This document shows, in pieces, positions 46,113 to 55,792 of a stretch of 64,000 bases of DNA. How positions within the stretch are numbered: position 1 is the stretch's first letter; the number at the start of each line of letters is the position of its first letter. Under the pieces are notes generated by a model that ran no database searches, was not told the origin of the DNA, and worked only from the letters and a program-made list of their open reading frames with translations. Location of the stretch: assembly GCF_003352085.1 (NCBI RefSeq), contig NZ_CP025804.1:1798001-1862000 (forward strand), written 5' to 3'. The position numbers were made by a program, and so were the translations under genes. Origin of the DNA: Sulfitobacter sp. SK012 (lineage in GTDB: Bacteria; Pseudomonadota; Alphaproteobacteria; Rhodobacterales; Rhodobacteraceae).

Positions 46113-46820
46113 TTACCAGCTACGACGAAATGAAACGACTTTGCGCGTTGATCCGCGTGCATAATACGCCAGACCCGCATCCATAAAGGCGCGAAAAACC
46201 GCATTGACCCCGTCAGGGCCGATCCATTGCGGATGCAACTCGATCACGGCGGCACGCAACCCACTAAGATCCATTGCTGGAATCAGATCGGCTTCCGCGC
46301 CTTCGATGTCGCAGATCAGCACATTCGCCTGCGTTTCTTTCATCACCTGTTTGGCATTCAGTACATCGACTTTGACAGAATATGGGGCCTCTTCGCCCTC
46401 TTTTGGAACAAGTGAAGACGCGAGCAGGTTTTTCCGAGGATAGAAATCGACGGTTCCCTTGCGTGCTCCCAAAATGGCGTTGTGCACATGTGCATTTTTA
46501 ACGTTGTTGGCGGCATGAACCGCGTGAATATAGGGGATCAGGTTTGGGTTTGCTTCATATGCATACACTGCTTTGAGCTTCCGTTTGGTCGCAACCAACG
46601 TGGACATATAGCCAATGCCAGCGCCCAGCTCGATGACCACGTCGTCGTCGCGCACCACCTTCATCACGGCGTCGGATTCCTTGCCTTCATACAAATCTTT
46701 GCGCAAGGCACCGCGAATTTGACCCTTGATGAACTGATTGTCTTTGGGGAATTTCATGCCGCGCGACACGATAAAAGGTGAACGCTGCTTGCTCTTTGCT
46801 TCAATCACAGTGCCATCCAT
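46113..46820 (-). CDS. FkbM family methyltransferase
   Basis: A 235-residue SAM-dependent methyltransferase. Start 46820 lies 1 bp after the stop of the upstream gene and is preferred to 46850, which would overlap it. Motif I is VIELGAGIGYMS (residues 62-73), then AVYAYEANPNLIPYIH and VLICDIEGAEADL, characteristic of the FkbM group that O-methylates sugars and related molecules. A glycan target is inferred from its position among glycosyltransferase and sulfotransferase genes. Confidence 0.9.
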   Translation of the reverse strand: MDGTVIEAKSKQRSPFIVSRGMKFPKDNQFIKGQIRGALRKDLYEGKESDAVMKVVRDDDVVIELGAGIGYMSTLVATKRKLKAVYAYEANPNLIPYIHAVHAANNVKNAHVHNAILGARKGTVDFYPRKNLLASSLVPKEGEEAPYSVKVDVLNAKQVMKETQANVLICDIEGAEADLIPAMDLSGLRAAVIELHPQWIGPDGVNAVFRAFMDAGLAYYARGSTRKVVSFRRSW

Positions 46821-46821
46821 T

Positions 46822-49179
46822 TTAGCTCTCCATATCAAGAGCGAGGGCATATGCGACCCGCTCCGTTTCGGTCAGTTTGACGTTTAATGCTTGCGTAAGC
46901 AGGTCTGCGAATTCCGGGTTTTTCTTGAGTTCACCTGCTTTGGCGCGGTGCCACTCAGATCCTTTTTTGTGCCATTTCTTCAGCGTCTTATCCTGCATCA
47001 ATCTGTCGTACTCAACGCGCAGGCGCAGGATATTCCGCTTGATCGTGATGTCGCGGAAATCGGACCAATCCATCCGAATCCAATAGTTTATCCCGATAGA
47101 GCGATCCACATGCAATGCGCGGCCTCGCTGCCGTTTGATCAGAAACGATTCCGCCGAGCGCAGTGCGTAGTGGTTCAGTTGTAAAAGGTCATAGCCAATT
47201 GATTTCTTGGAACTGCGCCAGCCATTTTCAGCAACCTCGCGGGTCATGTCTTTGCCTGATCCGTTGACCCATTTGACCTTTGATTTGAACGCACCATCCA
47301 GCTTGTTGGGGCGATGACAGCTGATCTTTTCATAGGCTCCGATATTCTTGAACATGGTCTTGAACCCCCAGACCGTATGAGGTTTGGGGCAGAATTTCGG
47401 GGCGCAGGTGTCGAATTGATCGACGACAAAATCATCTGACAGGTCGGTGATGCCATTGTGGCCAAACAGCCGCCACGTCATTGCAACATTGGTTGCATCA
47501 GGCACGGCGTCTAAGAAATCTTGAACCGTGCCGTTGCCGCAGCGCACGTTCATAAATTCATCCACGTCGATATGGATGATCCAATCGGCGTTTTTGATGA
47601 CAGGCTCTTTCAAGGCCTGGTTCAGCGCATATTGTTGGGGTGAATTGCCCTTCCAATTGTCGTTGTTGCGGTGCTGCAAGATGCCCATTTCTTGCAAGCG
47701 ATCAAGTATTTCGGTGGTCCCGTCTTCGCAGCCGTTTGTGTAGATCAAAAAGTCGTCCACACCCATGGCGCGGTGATAGGCGACCCATTCGACGATGTAG
47801 GGGGCCTCGTTTTTCATACATCCGACGATGACATTGCCGCTGGAACCTTTGGGCAGGCTGCGCGGGGGGATAGCAGTGTAAGCAGCAGCGAGCGCTTCTT
47901 CGTTCACAGCGCCCATACGGTTGTGCGGCGCAAAGGAAGACGTGCGCAATTTTTCAAAATTCTGGATGGCGAGGGGCGGCATGAGCGCGCGCGCGCTGTC
48001 GCTGAGGCCATCTTGGGGGGGCGTAGGCAACGTGCCTTCCGACATTTGCGCCAGATCAGGCAACTTGTCCTTGCTTGCCTCTGCTGTCGCCTTGTCGATC
48101 CGCCACATAAAGCCCAGCAAGTATTGCGAGGCTCGGTACCCAAACAAAGGATCGGCTTCTTCCCAAACGCCTTTTGCGCGGGGGCGTTTGAAGGTTGCCG
48201 CACGCAGGGCCGGTTGCGTTTTCAGCAGGGCCTTGTTGCCCGGTTCAAGTTTCTTTGCAATCTCATGCAGGCCAGCGATATCTATTTCTGGGCCGTCCAC
48301 AGCAACCTCTTGCACCAATGTACGCCACAGCTGTCGCGGCAAAATGCGGCTTCCTTTGGCAAGCACCTGAAGGATCAGTGCGTTCAATTGCCGTCCACGG
48401 GCCAATGCGGCGGCCGGCATTGCTGGGGCAGGGGTTTCGGCCTGTGCTTTGCCAATGTTGGCAGAGATCCCAAAGCCTGCGCGCAGTTCCTCGGTCACGG
48501 TTGGCGCGCCAAAGACGTCTGCGTCATAGGCGCGTAAATGTACACGGCCCTTGCCAAAGGTACTTTCCCAGAACGTCACAAGCGCTGGATAATCAAGCCA
48601 AAATGCGGGGGCCTGCGTTTCGGCGAACACACCTGCGGCGGGGTTAATCGCGGGGGTTTGAGCCAGAGCTGCGTTCCACCAGCTGCCTTTGCTAGCCAGT
48701 GCCATTTCGACGTCGAGTGTTGAGCCACGCCCCTCAAGGATTTGTGCGGCATACCATCGCGACAAAAGTGCGGTTGGCTCATCAATATGGGCGATGATTT
48801 CGATGTCTTTGGACAGCGGCGTCAGCAAATCATAAAGCCGCGATAGTTCGGTGCCGGTCCGTAACCCAGCGGCAAGCTGGCTGCAGGACACGATCAACAC
48901 GTCAGGTTTGTGTTGAGACACTTCTTTCGCAAGATCACTCGCCACGGCATCGCGCAGAACAACCTGCTTTTCTGGTGTGATATAGCCACGGTTAAACCGC
49001 AGCGGATCAATGTGGTCAGGATCCGTGACTGCCATAAACAGTCGTGTGTGGTTCTTGTTACCCAAGCTGCGTGCATAGAGAACGCCTTTTGGCACCATCT
49101 GATCGCGTTTGGACGCCAACACTGATTGCAAGCGAGGCGCGCCCGCCTCTTCAAACCCAATATGCAGATAGATTTTCAT
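46822..49179 (-). CDS. Two-domain protein: sulfotransferase-like N-terminus fused to a glycosyltransferase
   Basis: A 785-residue protein. Residues 1-240 follow the sulfotransferase layout, but the PAPS-binding loop, normally HIGxxKTGTTxLQ, reads HIGFEEAGAPRLQ at 6-18: the lysine and threonines are gone. Residues 250-445 are a helical linker. Residues of about 448-700 are a Glyco_tranf_2_4 domain with CMKNEAPYIVEWVAYHRAMG and DVDEF (538-542), close to its paralogue at 45054. The tail (705-785) is basic. The first domain may have lost activity and serve for binding. It overlaps the sulfotransferase gene by 4 bp. Confidence 0.85.
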   Translation of the reverse strand: MKIYLHIGFEEAGAPRLQSVLASKRDQMVPKGVLYARSLGNKNHTRLFMAVTDPDHIDPLRFNRGYITPEKQVVLRDAVASDLAKEVSQHKPDVLIVSCSQLAAGLRTGTELSRLYDLLTPLSKDIEIIAHIDEPTALLSRWYAAQILEGRGSTLDVEMALASKGSWWNAALAQTPAINPAAGVFAETQAPAFWLDYPALVTFWESTFGKGRVHLRAYDADVFGAPTVTEELRAGFGISANIGKAQAETPAPAMPAAALARGRQLNALILQVLAKGSRILPRQLWRTLVQEVAVDGPEIDIAGLHEIAKKLEPGNKALLKTQPALRAATFKRPRAKGVWEEADPLFGYRASQYLLGFMWRIDKATAEASKDKLPDLAQMSEGTLPTPPQDGLSDSARALMPPLAIQNFEKLRTSSFAPHNRMGAVNEEALAAAYTAIPPRSLPKGSSGNVIVGCMKNEAPYIVEWVAYHRAMGVDDFLIYTNGCEDGTTEILDRLQEMGILQHRNNDNWKGNSPQQYALNQALKEPVIKNADWIIHIDVDEFMNVRCGNGTVQDFLDAVPDATNVAMTWRLFGHNGITDLSDDFVVDQFDTCAPKFCPKPHTVWGFKTMFKNIGAYEKISCHRPNKLDGAFKSKVKWVNGSGKDMTREVAENGWRSSKKSIGYDLLQLNHYALRSAESFLIKRQRGRALHVDRSIGINYWIRMDWSDFRDITIKRNILRLRVEYDRLMQDKTLKKWHKKGSEWHRAKAGELKKNPEFADLLTQALNVKLTETERVAYALALDMES

Positions 49180-49805
49180 GCGAGTTTACCCCGATTGGGG
49201 TTGGCATTGGCGCGGCCCCACCACGGCAGATCGACCCCCAAATGCGCGCCTACGGCAGCTTGCGCGCCTGGGTTTTTAACGTCGAATTCCAGGTAAGCCG
49301 CGTCACCAGAAAACATCGCCGTCAGATGCGCATAATGCCCGTCAATCCATTGCATGCGCTCTTTGGTGGTCTCGCCGTACCCTTCGGGCAGGCCGGGGAT
49401 GTCACTTGCGGGCAAACGGTCCATGCCAAGGTCCGACCAAGCCAGCATGGACTGGGAGACATCCCAACTGTCGCGCCTGCTGCCTAAGAAAAGAACTTTA
49501 GGGTGATACCGGCGAATGGCGTCAATCAGGGCAAAATCCATTTGCGGCCACAGGGATTTCCCGCCGCGCAACAGGCTCAGTTCGGTCAAAGCGTTGAAGT
49601 CGGCAAAATGAGCACCGGGATCACCAGTTTCGAAATAGCCGCGATAGAGCAGATCGGCGACGAATTCACCGTGTAAGCGAGCAACATCGGTTTGTTTGGC
49701 CCGTACTCGGTGATCCGCGACCCTAAAGCCAGCCATCTTGAGCGCCCTTGCAAGGGTGGTTGTGCCGGTTTTTGGAAGGCCAAGGTTGATAACACGCAAG
49801 CTCAT
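49176..49805 (-). CDS. Sulfotransferase family protein
   Basis: A 209-residue cytoplasmic PAPS-dependent sulfotransferase. The 5'-phosphosulfate loop is intact: INLGLPKTGTTTLARAL (residues 6-22). FLGSRRDSWDVSQSMLAW provides the 3'-phosphate-binding region (RxxxxxxxS). It overlaps both flanking genes by 4 bp, so its product is made with the glycosyltransferases and probably adds sulfate to the same glycan (inference). Confidence 0.88.
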   Translation of the reverse strand: MSLRVINLGLPKTGTTTLARALKMAGFRVADHRVRAKQTDVARLHGEFVADLLYRGYFETGDPGAHFADFNALTELSLLRGGKSLWPQMDFALIDAIRRYHPKVLFLGSRRDSWDVSQSMLAWSDLGMDRLPASDIPGLPEGYGETTKERMQWIDGHYAHLTAMFSGDAAYLEFDVKNPGAQAAVGAHLGVDLPWWGRANANPNRGKLA

Positions 49806-50842
49806 GTCGCACCCTCAAGTAATCCCAGATCGCGCAGCATGGCTTCTTCTTGGGGGGGCAATTTGGAGGCGATGCGCAATTGATCACGCATGTCGCTATA
49901 CGTCTTTTGTTCCAGCAATGCGTCGCGCATAGCGCGGTGTTTCTTGACGCTGGTGTTGTGCAGCGAACCGATATTATTTTTTGACTTCAACTGCTTCACG
50001 GCGTCTTTTAACGCAGGAAGGTGGCGCTGTATTGATGTGTCTAACCACGCGGGATCGTTGCGTTCGCGCCAATACGTATCGTCAAATTCGCGGTTTTCGC
50101 GGTTCACATCGCCTCGATCGTTCTTGACTAAATAGCTGTCGAGACTGCGCAATGCGTAGTGATTGAGCGTTGCGAATTGCCGTGCGCCTGCTGCAGGAAA
50201 CCGCCGGATGCGCCGGGGGTTGGCGGCCACCAAAAAGCGGTGTGGCACGGTGCGGCCTGATCCGTCTGTCCAAGTGGGGCGGTTGCCCTTTTTTGTTTTT
50301 GGTTTGAAGAATGGGCGATGTGCACCGAAATACTGCAGCGGAAAGTCGTTTCGGACCAACGTCTTGACTTCAATCGCCGCTTCACCACACCACAGATCTG
50401 GATTGTGGCTGTGGCTGAACTGACCGATCACGGGCACGTCCATAAATTTCTCCACATCATCATTGGCGAAGAACTGGAAGTTCAAACTGATGGCTTGGGG
50501 ATTGCCACAAGCTTTGATGAGGGCGGCAAAACTATGGTTGCCGACGTGGATGTTGGGGAATTCGTCTACATCGGCGACCCATACCCAATCGGCTTGGGTC
50601 ACGATGTCTTGGCGCGCGGCATCTTTTAGGGCCTCCATCTGATAGTTTCGCCCCTGCGCAGGGTTTGGCAGGTGTTGCACCACGCCTAAATCGGCCAAAG
50701 CATCCAGAAGTGTATCGGTCCCGTCGGTGCAATCGTTTGAATAGAATAGAAAATCGGTCACGCCCAAGAGCTTGTGAAAGGCGATCCATTCCAAAAGAAA
50801 CGGCCCTTCATTTTTTACACATGTAATTGCCGTGATGCGCAT
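49802..50842 (-). CDS. Glycosyltransferase, Glyco_tranf_2_4 type
   Basis: First gene of the operon, 346 residues from ATG 50842; a GTG at 50854 is the alternative. The protein has ITCVKNEGPFLLEWIAFHKLLG, YSNDCTDGTDTLLDAL and metal motif DVDEF (residues 91-95), then LNFQFFANDDVEKFMD and LNHYALRSLDSYLVKNDRG, the last shared with the two other glycosyltransferases. It overlaps the sulfotransferase gene by 4 bp. Donor and acceptor are unknown. Upstream is a divergent region shared with moxR. Confidence 0.9.
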   Translation of the reverse strand: MRITAITCVKNEGPFLLEWIAFHKLLGVTDFLFYSNDCTDGTDTLLDALADLGVVQHLPNPAQGRNYQMEALKDAARQDIVTQADWVWVADVDEFPNIHVGNHSFAALIKACGNPQAISLNFQFFANDDVEKFMDVPVIGQFSHSHNPDLWCGEAAIEVKTLVRNDFPLQYFGAHRPFFKPKTKKGNRPTWTDGSGRTVPHRFLVAANPRRIRRFPAAGARQFATLNHYALRSLDSYLVKNDRGDVNRENREFDDTYWRERNDPAWLDTSIQRHLPALKDAVKQLKSKNNIGSLHNTSVKKHRAMRDALLEQKTYSDMRDQLRIASKLPPQEEAMLRDLGLLEGAT

Positions 50843-50854
50843 ATCAGTGCCCAC

Positions 50855-51087
50855 GTGCCTTGGCTGTTGCCGCCTTGGAATTACTCATCACTGCCTCGCC
50901 CTTTGGGCCCGGGTCCAGATGCTTGTGCCCTGTAACCTCTTTTATACGCCTTAACAGCTTCGCATTTCAGGGGAATCGCGTCAATCGTTCCGCAGTTTCA
51001 TCAGGCATCACGTGACATATGCGCCAGACATCCCTTGACCGCGCGGCCCGTGGGTGCACCTTTGTGCGTCAGACAAGGGGAGGCATT
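50855..51087. other. Divergent promoter region between the glycan operon and moxR
   Basis: A 233-bp gap between divergent transcription units, so it must hold both promoters. On the rightward side AGGGGAGG precedes the moxR ATG. I see no clear operator dyad or reading frame of coding character. Confidence 0.4.
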
Positions 51088-51996
51088 ATGGCCGATATTT
51101 CATCCATCGACGGCGTGCAGGCGCTTTTGGCCGAACAGGGCTATGTTAGCGATCGCTCTTTGGGCACCGTGGTGTTCTTAAGCCTAAAGCTGGGTCGGCC
51201 TCTGTTTCTTGAGGGCGAAGCGGGCGTCGGCAAGACTGAAATCGCCAAAGCATTGGCCAAGGGGCTGGGCCGACGGCTTATCCGGTTGCAATGCTATGAG
51301 GGGCTTGATGCGTCTTCTGCCGTCTATGAATGGAACTTCCCGGCGCAGATGGTTGCGATCCGGACAGCTGAGGCGACAGGTGCCGCGGACCGCGCGGCAC
51401 TCAATACGGAGCTTTTCAGCGAAGATTTCCTAATCGAGCGGCCTTTGTTGCAGGCTCTGCGCCCTGATGAGAATGGCGCGCCCGTCCTGTTGATTGATGA
51501 GCTGGACCGGACTGATGCGCCCTTTGAGGCGTTTCTATTGGAGGCGCTGAGCGAATTTCAGGTCACGATCCCTGAGCTGGGGACGATCAAAGCACCAGAG
51601 CCACCCATAGTTATTCTGACGTCCAACCGCACGCGCGAGGTCCATGATGCGTTGAAGCGGCGGTGCCTGTATCACTGGGTCGATTATCCCGATTTTGACC
51701 GGGAGATGGACATTCTGACCGCCCGTGCGCCGGAAGCCGCAGAGAACCTGAGCCGCGAAGTTGTCGCTTTTGTTCAGCAGTTGCGGACTGAGGATCTATT
51801 TAAAAAGCCGGGTGTGGCTGAGACCATCGATTGGGCGAAATGTTTGCTGGCGCTTGATACGTTGACGCTGAGCCCTGAAGTTATCGCTGATACGTTGGGG
51901 GCGGTCCTGAAATACCAAGACGACATCGCAAAATTGCATGGATCAGAAGCCAAACGTATTCTTGATCAGGCCCGCGCAAGTCTAGAGCCAGCCTGA
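51088..51996 (+). CDS. MoxR family AAA+ ATPase
   Basis: A 302-residue chaperone-like ATPase. Start ATG 51088 follows AGGGGAGG; the upstream frame to 51019 has no site. Walker A LEGEAGVGKTEIAKAL, Walker B VLLIDELDRTDAPFEAFLLEAL, sensor ILTSNRTREVHDALKRR. Such ATPases work with VWA proteins in metal-cofactor insertion or complex maturation; the CoxE-like partner is the next gene, 36 bp downstream. It resembles CoxD of CO dehydrogenase loci, but no Cox or XDH structural genes are in the window. Confidence 0.93.
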   Translation: MADISSIDGVQALLAEQGYVSDRSLGTVVFLSLKLGRPLFLEGEAGVGKTEIAKALAKGLGRRLIRLQCYEGLDASSAVYEWNFPAQMVAIRTAEATGAADRAALNTELFSEDFLIERPLLQALRPDENGAPVLLIDELDRTDAPFEAFLLEALSEFQVTIPELGTIKAPEPPIVILTSNRTREVHDALKRRCLYHWVDYPDFDREMDILTARAPEAAENLSREVVAFVQQLRTEDLFKKPGVAETIDWAKCLLALDTLTLSPEVIADTLGAVLKYQDDIAKLHGSEAKRILDQARASLEPA

Positions 51997-52032
51997 TGTT
52001 TGCAGGTTCTCGCAATATCTTGAGCGCAAAGC

Positions 52033-53295
52033 GTGGTTGAGTACGCCCCGCTTGAACTGCCTGATAACCCGCGACTTGCGGGCAACATAACGCATTTTGC
52101 AAGGGCGTTGCGGCGGGCAGGGCTGCCTATTGGCCCGGGTCGTACGCTTGAGGCTATCCGCGCGGTTGAGGCTGCGGGTTTCTCGGAGCGTCGGGATTTC
52201 TACTGGACGCTACACGCGTGTTTTGTGAACCGGCCGGAGCAATCACGGGTGTTTGCTCAGCTGTTTCGGCTTTATTGGCGCGATCCGCGATATCTTGAGC
52301 ATATGATGGCCGCGATGCTGCCTGCGATCCGGGGCGTGCAAGAAGACCGCCCGGCCAAACCGGCCGAGAAACGCGCAGCGGAGGCTTTATTGGATGGCGC
52401 AGAGGCACCGGCGCAGGACGATCCGTCCGAGACGCCAGAAGAAGACGCGCTCGTCGAAGTAGACGCCAGCCTGACGATGTCCTCGTCTGAGCGTCTGCGT
52501 AGCCTTGATTTCGAACAAATGAGCATTGCTGAGATGGCGCAAGCCAAGCGGATGCTCTCCAAACTCAAACTGCCTATCAAACCGCTGCCGTCGCGCCGTA
52601 CTGCAGCAAGCTTTGGTCAAGGTCGGATAGACCCGGCAAGGTCGCTGCGCGCGGCTTTGCGCAGGGGCGGTGAAATGGATCAACTCGCGTTCAAAAAGCC
52701 ACGAGCGCGGTGGCCCAATCTGGTGGTTTTATGTGATATTTCCGGCTCCATGAGCCAGTATTCCCGCGTTATCCTGCATTTTCTGCACGCTGTTGCCAAT
52801 GAAAAGGGGGCAGGCTGGGCGCAGGTGCATGCCTTTACCTTTGGCACGCAGCTGACGAACATCACCCGCCATTTAGCGACCCGCGATGTAGATGCCGCAC
52901 TCGCGGCTGCGGGGGCCGAAGCACAAGATTGGGAAGGTGGAACTCGTATTGGCAAAAGTATTGCTGCATTCAACCGTGACTGGTCGCGTCGGGTGCTGGG
53001 GCAGGGAGCTGTGGTGTTGCTGATCACAGATGGTTTGGACCGGGACGACCCAGACGATTTGGCGCATCAGATGCAGCGGCTTCATTTATCAGCGCGACGG
53101 CTGATTTGGCTTAACCCACTGCTGAGATGGGACGGGTTCGCGCCCAAAGCTGCAGGCATTCGCGCGATGCTACCGCATGTTGACAGTTTTCGGGCAGGTC
53201 ACTCGATCGCGTCGTTGGAAGAGCTTGCGAGCGTCATCTCCAAGCCCGATGATTTAGGTGAAAAAGCACGGTTGATGGCGGCGTTGCGGGCATAA
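52033..53295 (+). CDS. CoxE-like VWA domain protein
   Basis: A 420-residue partner of the MoxR ATPase. Residues 1-110 form a helical N-domain, 110-150 are an acidic Ala/Glu/Asp linker, and 225-410 a von Willebrand A domain with the MIDAS motif DISGSMS (235-241), a threonine in GGTRIGKS and ITDGLDRDD. CoxE-type proteins are needed for maturation of the CO dehydrogenase metal centre; which complex this pair serves is not shown here. The start is GTG 52033. Confidence 0.92.
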   Translation: MVEYAPLELPDNPRLAGNITHFARALRRAGLPIGPGRTLEAIRAVEAAGFSERRDFYWTLHACFVNRPEQSRVFAQLFRLYWRDPRYLEHMMAAMLPAIRGVQEDRPAKPAEKRAAEALLDGAEAPAQDDPSETPEEDALVEVDASLTMSSSERLRSLDFEQMSIAEMAQAKRMLSKLKLPIKPLPSRRTAASFGQGRIDPARSLRAALRRGGEMDQLAFKKPRARWPNLVVLCDISGSMSQYSRVILHFLHAVANEKGAGWAQVHAFTFGTQLTNITRHLATRDVDAALAAAGAEAQDWEGGTRIGKSIAAFNRDWSRRVLGQGAVVLLITDGLDRDDPDDLAHQMQRLHLSARRLIWLNPLLRWDGFAPKAAGIRAMLPHVDSFRAGHSIASLEELASVISKPDDLGEKARLMAALRA

Positions 53296-53331
53296 AAAAG
53301 GGGCTGAAACCGGTGTCGGTCGCACCCCCTT
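53293..53331 (-). terminator. Rho-independent terminator of purL
   Basis: Read on the minus strand: stem AAGGGG (53331-53326) with CCCCTT (53303-53298), a 22-base loop containing a small inner stem (CCG and CGG), followed by a T-run from 53298-53293. It lies 27 bp beyond the purL stop, between purL and the convergent VWA gene. Confidence 0.7.
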
Positions 53332-53358
53332 AGTCATCACTTTGTATTCAAAACGTTG

Positions 53359-55518
53359 TTACGCAAAGGTTTTTGCGAAAGTCTCACGGTAGAGTGTGCT
53401 CAGATCGGCGAGGTTGGCGGATGCGGCACCAAACGAGAGAGTGTCGCCGCCGAATGTGCCGACCCTAGCAAGGCTGACGTTTGCGGCAGTGGCTGCGGCG
53501 AGTAACTTTTCTGCCTGCGCTGGTGTTGCTGCAATAAGGTAGCGCGCCTGATCTTCGCCAAAGACGGCAGCGGTGTCGTCTAGGGTAAGAGTTGCGCCAA
53601 GCTTTGCGTGGTCGGCCATTTCGAAAGCCGCGAGCGCGAGGCCGCCATCCGACAGGTCAGTACAGGCATCAATGTCTGCGTGGTTGGCGCGAATGAAATC
53701 GCCATGACGTGCTTCGGCGGCAAGATCGACATGCGGCGCGTCGCCGTCTTTTCGGCCGAACGCTTCGGCACGCAGGGCGGATTGGCCAAGGTGGCCAGAT
53801 GTTTCACCCAACAACAATGCGACATGACCGGGGCGCACATCAAAGCCGATGATGTCGTCGGTATGTGCCAGCAAACCTACAGCGCCAATGGTTGGGGTCG
53901 GCAAAATACCTGAGCCATCAGTTTCGTTGTAAAGCGACACGTTGCCCGAGACGATCGGCATGTCGAGAGCTTCGACCGCTTCGCCGATGCCTTTGATGGC
54001 ACCAACGAACTGGCCCATGATTTCAGGCTTTTCTGGATTGCCGAAATTGAGGTTATCCGTTGTCGCAAGGGGCTTTGAGCCGACAGCGATTAGGTTGCGG
54101 TACGCTTCGGCGACGGCCTGTTTGCCGCCCTCAAAGGGGTTGGCGTGTACGTAGCGCGGTGTGACGTCTGACGTGAAAGCCAATGCCTTGTCGGTGCCGT
54201 GCACCCGGATGATACCTGCGCCCCAACCGGGGGTGCGGGCGGTATCGGCCATAACCATCGTGTCGTATTGCTCAAACACCCAAGATTTGGAGGCGTAATT
54301 CGGGCTTGAAAGGAGTGCGCGCAGACCCGCAATCGCATCAATGCTCGGGATGTCTGTGAGAGGGGCCGCAGGCGGGGTTTCGACCCAGGGGCGGTCATAT
54401 TCGGGGGCCGTGCCGGAGAGTGCCTTGAGGGGTAGGTCGGCTTTGAGCTCACCGTGGTGGCGAATAAGAAAGCGGTCCTCGGCGATGGTTTCGCCGACGA
54501 TGGCGAAATCGAGGTCCCATTTGTCAAAGACAGCTTTCGCTTCTGCCTCAAGCTCGGGGCGCAGCACCATCAGCATGCGTTCTTGGGATTCCGACAGCAT
54601 CATTTCATAGGCTGTCATGTTCTTTTCGCGGGTAGGGACCTTTTCGAGGTCAAGCACCACACCAAGGTTGCCCTTGTCGCCCATTTCAACGGCCGAACAG
54701 GTAAGACCCGCAGCGCCCATATCTTGGATGGAAATGACTGCGCCGGTTGCCATCAGCTCTAGCGTGGCTTCCATCAGTCGTTTTTCGGTGAACGGATCGC
54801 CAACTTGGACGGTGGGGCGCTTTTCTTCGATTGTGTCGTCGAATTCTGCTGACGCCATAGTTGCACCGCCAACACCGTCGCGGCCGGTTTTGGCACCAAG
54901 GTAGACGACGGGCATTCCAACGCCAGAGGCCGCCGAGTAGAAAATCTTGTCTGCGTCGGCTAGGCCTGCAGCGAATGCATTTACCAGACAATTGCCGTTA
55001 TAGGCTGGGTCAAAGCGCACTTCGCCGCCAACTGTTGGCACGCCAAAGCAGTTGCCATAGCCACCAACGCCAGCCACCACACCGTGCACAAGCTGGCGTG
55101 TCTTGGGGTGACTGGCCACACCAAAGCTAAGCGAGTTCATGGCCGCAATCGGCCGTGCACCCATGGTAAAGACGTCGCGCAAAATGCCACCCACGCCTGT
55201 CGCCGCACCTTGGTAGGGTTCAATATATGAGGGGTGGTTGTGGCTTTCCATTTTGAAAACCACCGCTTGGCCGTCGCCGATGTCGACCACGCCTGCGTTC
55301 TCGCCGGGGCCACAGATAACTTGAGGGCCGGTTGTGGGCAGGGTGCGCAGCCATTTCTTGGAGGACTTGTAGGAACAATGCTCATTCCACATTGCCGAAA
55401 AGACGCCAAGCTCTGTAAAGGAGGGTTCGCGGTCCAGCAGGCCTAGAATATTTGCGTATTCATCCGTGCTGAGCCCATGCTTGGCGATGAGTTCGGGTGT
55501 GATGGCGGGCTCTGTCAT
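53359..55518 (-). CDS. purL: Phosphoribosylformylglycinamidine synthase, small-type subunit PurL
   Basis: Fourth step of purine synthesis (FGAR to FGAM). The 719-residue form is the small PurL that needs separate PurS and PurQ subunits. Family features: [37 protein letters not shown] around the active-site histidine, [16 protein letters not shown], and the second ATP-grasp-free half with [10 protein letters not shown]. purS and purQ are not in this window. An intrinsic terminator follows. Confidence 0.98.
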   Translation of the reverse strand: MTEPAITPELIAKHGLSTDEYANILGLLDREPSFTELGVFSAMWNEHCSYKSSKKWLRTLPTTGPQVICGPGENAGVVDIGDGQAVVFKMESHNHPSYIEPYQGAATGVGGILRDVFTMGARPIAAMNSLSFGVASHPKTRQLVHGVVAGVGGYGNCFGVPTVGGEVRFDPAYNGNCLVNAFAAGLADADKIFYSAASGVGMPVVYLGAKTGRDGVGGATMASAEFDDTIEEKRPTVQVGDPFTEKRLMEATLELMATGAVISIQDMGAAGLTCSAVEMGDKGNLGVVLDLEKVPTREKNMTAYEMMLSESQERMLMVLRPELEAEAKAVFDKWDLDFAIVGETIAEDRFLIRHHGELKADLPLKALSGTAPEYDRPWVETPPAAPLTDIPSIDAIAGLRALLSSPNYASKSWVFEQYDTMVMADTARTPGWGAGIIRVHGTDKALAFTSDVTPRYVHANPFEGGKQAVAEAYRNLIAVGSKPLATTDNLNFGNPEKPEIMGQFVGAIKGIGEAVEALDMPIVSGNVSLYNETDGSGILPTPTIGAVGLLAHTDDIIGFDVRPGHVALLLGETSGHLGQSALRAEAFGRKDGDAPHVDLAAEARHGDFIRANHADIDACTDLSDGGLALAAFEMADHAKLGATLTLDDTAAVFGEDQARYLIAATPAQAEKLLAAATAANVSLARVGTFGGDTLSFGAASANLADLSTLYRETFAKTFA

Positions 55519-55792
55519 GAGTGCGGTTCCCCTCGCGTCAATGTCACCGCGTCTTTAGAACAGTGGCAGGCTGAGGAAAAGGGCAAAGGCCATAACAGCA
55601 GCCGGCAAGCGTCGGGCAAAAAAAGACCGGGCACAAAGGCCCGGCCAAGTCCAACAGGGAGGTACAAAGCGATGCGCCCGAAGGGCATCCATCTTCATAC
55701 AGTCTAAATAGGTAGCAAGGTGCCTTCGTTCAAGGCATTATAGCCTAACGTATATGCAAACCCGATATGCACTTGGTGCATGGCTGCCGGGG
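55519..55792. other. Intergenic region between lysR and purL
   Basis: A 274-bp gap between two minus-strand genes. It contains the lysR terminator (55618-55644) and should contain the purL promoter in its left part. Nothing else recognisable. Confidence 0.45.
55618..55644 (-). terminator. Rho-independent terminator after the LysR gene
   Basis: On the minus strand: CCGGGC-CTTTGT-GCCCGG, a perfect 6-bp GC stem with a 6-base loop (55644-55627), then TC and a run of seven T (55624-55618). It lies about 150 bp downstream of the lysR stop and would insulate purL. Confidence 0.8.

Noticed and set aside
47671..48537. Long plus-strand open frame of 288 codons
   Set aside because: It is wholly antisense to the well-supported 785-residue two-domain protein, has no ribosome site and resembles no family; long antisense frames are normal in GC-rich genes.
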